Below, piece by piece: positions 12,771-13,128 of a DNA stretch of 13,128 nucleotides; positions within the stretch are counted from its first letter, which is position 1, and each line of letters starts with the position of its first letter. The notes under the pieces are model-generated. The model did not search any database, had not been told where the DNA came from, and saw nothing but the letters and a program-made list of their open reading frames with translations. The DNA is from an uncultured Lachnospiraceae bacterium (lineage in GTDB: Bacteria > Bacillota > Clostridia > Lachnospirales > Lachnospiraceae): positions 17,564 through 30,691 of the forward strand of contig CAJUQZ010000032.1 in assembly GCA_910588755.1 (NCBI GenBank), read 5' to 3'. Position numbers and translations under genes: made by a program.

Positions 12771-13128
12771 AATTTTGAACCTCCTCAATTATTTTGTTTG
12801 GGGTAGAAGCCCCCGCTGTGATGCCCACTAGTTCTACAGAATTAGGTAACTCTAATTGCAGGTCTTCCAGTGTTTGTATATAGTAAGTATTCTCACATTC
12901 ACTTCGGCATAGTTCGTAAAGCTTCCGTGTGTTGGAACTGTGAGTACCACCAATCACAATCATAACGTCAGCTCGGGCCGCCAATTCAATCGCTTCCCTC
13001 TGACGTTCCTTTGTTGCGTTGCATATCGTATTCGCAACAATTATATCATAACCTTTTTTTCGAAAAATTTCAACTAAATCTTGAAATTTCTTGTAGTTAA
13101 ATGTCGTTTGTGACACGATACATAGTTT
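12751..13128 (-). CDS. ispH: IspH (4-hydroxy-3-methylbut-2-enyl diphosphate reductase), C-terminal part
   Basis: The reading frame enters from the right edge (KLCIVSQTTF...) and ends at TGA 12753-12751; 125 codons are visible. IspH is the last enzyme of the MEP isoprenoid pathway and makes IPP and DMAPP using a [4Fe-4S] cluster. Visible hallmarks are VSQTTFNYKKF, NTICNATKERQREA (the third cluster cysteine of the family), IVIGGTHSSNTRKLYELC and VGITAGASTPNKIIEEV near the end. The first two cluster cysteines and the start codon lie outside the window. A GTG at 13116 is in frame but is internal to the conserved VSQTTF motif, so it is not the start. In many Clostridia IspH is fused to the S1 protein; here the genes are separate and overlapping. 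Confidence 0.96.
   Translation of the reverse strand, partial: KLCIVSQTTFNYKKFQDLVEIFRKKGYDIIVANTICNATKERQREAIELAARADVMIVIGGTHSSNTRKLYELCRSECENTYYIQTLEDLQLELPNSVELVGITAGASTPNKIIEEVQNYVRINF

Overview
The window looks like a core chromosomal segment of an anaerobic Firmicute, most likely a Clostridia/Lachnospiraceae-type gut or rumen bacterium. The evidence is a clostridial-order Rnf operon (C-D-G-E-A-B), ispH placed directly before an S1-like ribosomal protein gene, a CPBP protease, strong AGGAGG-type ribosome binding sites, and a moderate base composition that is more GC-rich in the Rnf genes than in the AT-rich flanks. The genus is inference; no rRNA or other species marker is present.

Layout, right to left (most genes are on the minus strand). 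13128-12751 is the 3' part of ispH, which overlaps the start of a four-domain S1 protein gene (12770-11613). A hairpin follows (11595-11561), then a solitary cheR chemotaxis methyltransferase (11417-10638). cheR converges on a plus-strand gene for a DEDD/RNase H-like exonuclease (9450-10589). The two genes share a long bidirectional terminator whose stem contains both stop codons. Between the exonuclease and the Rnf operon lies a divergent promoter region (9104-9449). It holds a perfect TATAAT promoter for rnf, an imperfect palindrome over its -35 element, a leader hairpin, a TTGACA promoter for the exonuclease, and a possible 57-codon ORF.

The six rnf genes (9103-3886) are tightly packed and probably one transcript, ending at a perfect 17-bp inverted repeat (3859-3814). 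Together they encode the membrane ferredoxin:NAD+ oxidoreductase that couples electron flow from reduced ferredoxin to NAD+ with export of Na+ or H+. RnfC is the NAD(H)/FMN entry subunit, RnfB the multi-cluster ferredoxin-side subunit, RnfD and RnfG carry covalent FMN, and RnfA/RnfE form the membrane core. All expected cofactor motifs are intact.

Left of rnf is an accessory-looking minus-strand stretch: a previously unlisted 54-codon ORF whose stop overlaps the GTG start of a CPBP membrane protease gene; a 39-40 bp tandem duplication of the end of that gene; a large lipoprotein with DUF4163/DUF3298 (RsiV-like) features; a nitroreductase; a small P-loop kinase; and the 5' end of a tatD-type metal-dependent hydrolase gene cut by the window edge.

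I see no CRISPR array, insertion sequence, tRNA or rRNA. Most of the window is ordinary. The best leads are the two small ORFs, the tandemly duplicated gene tail, the Cys-rich tail of RnfE, and the palindrome on the rnf promoter. No clear new multi-gene system is evident.
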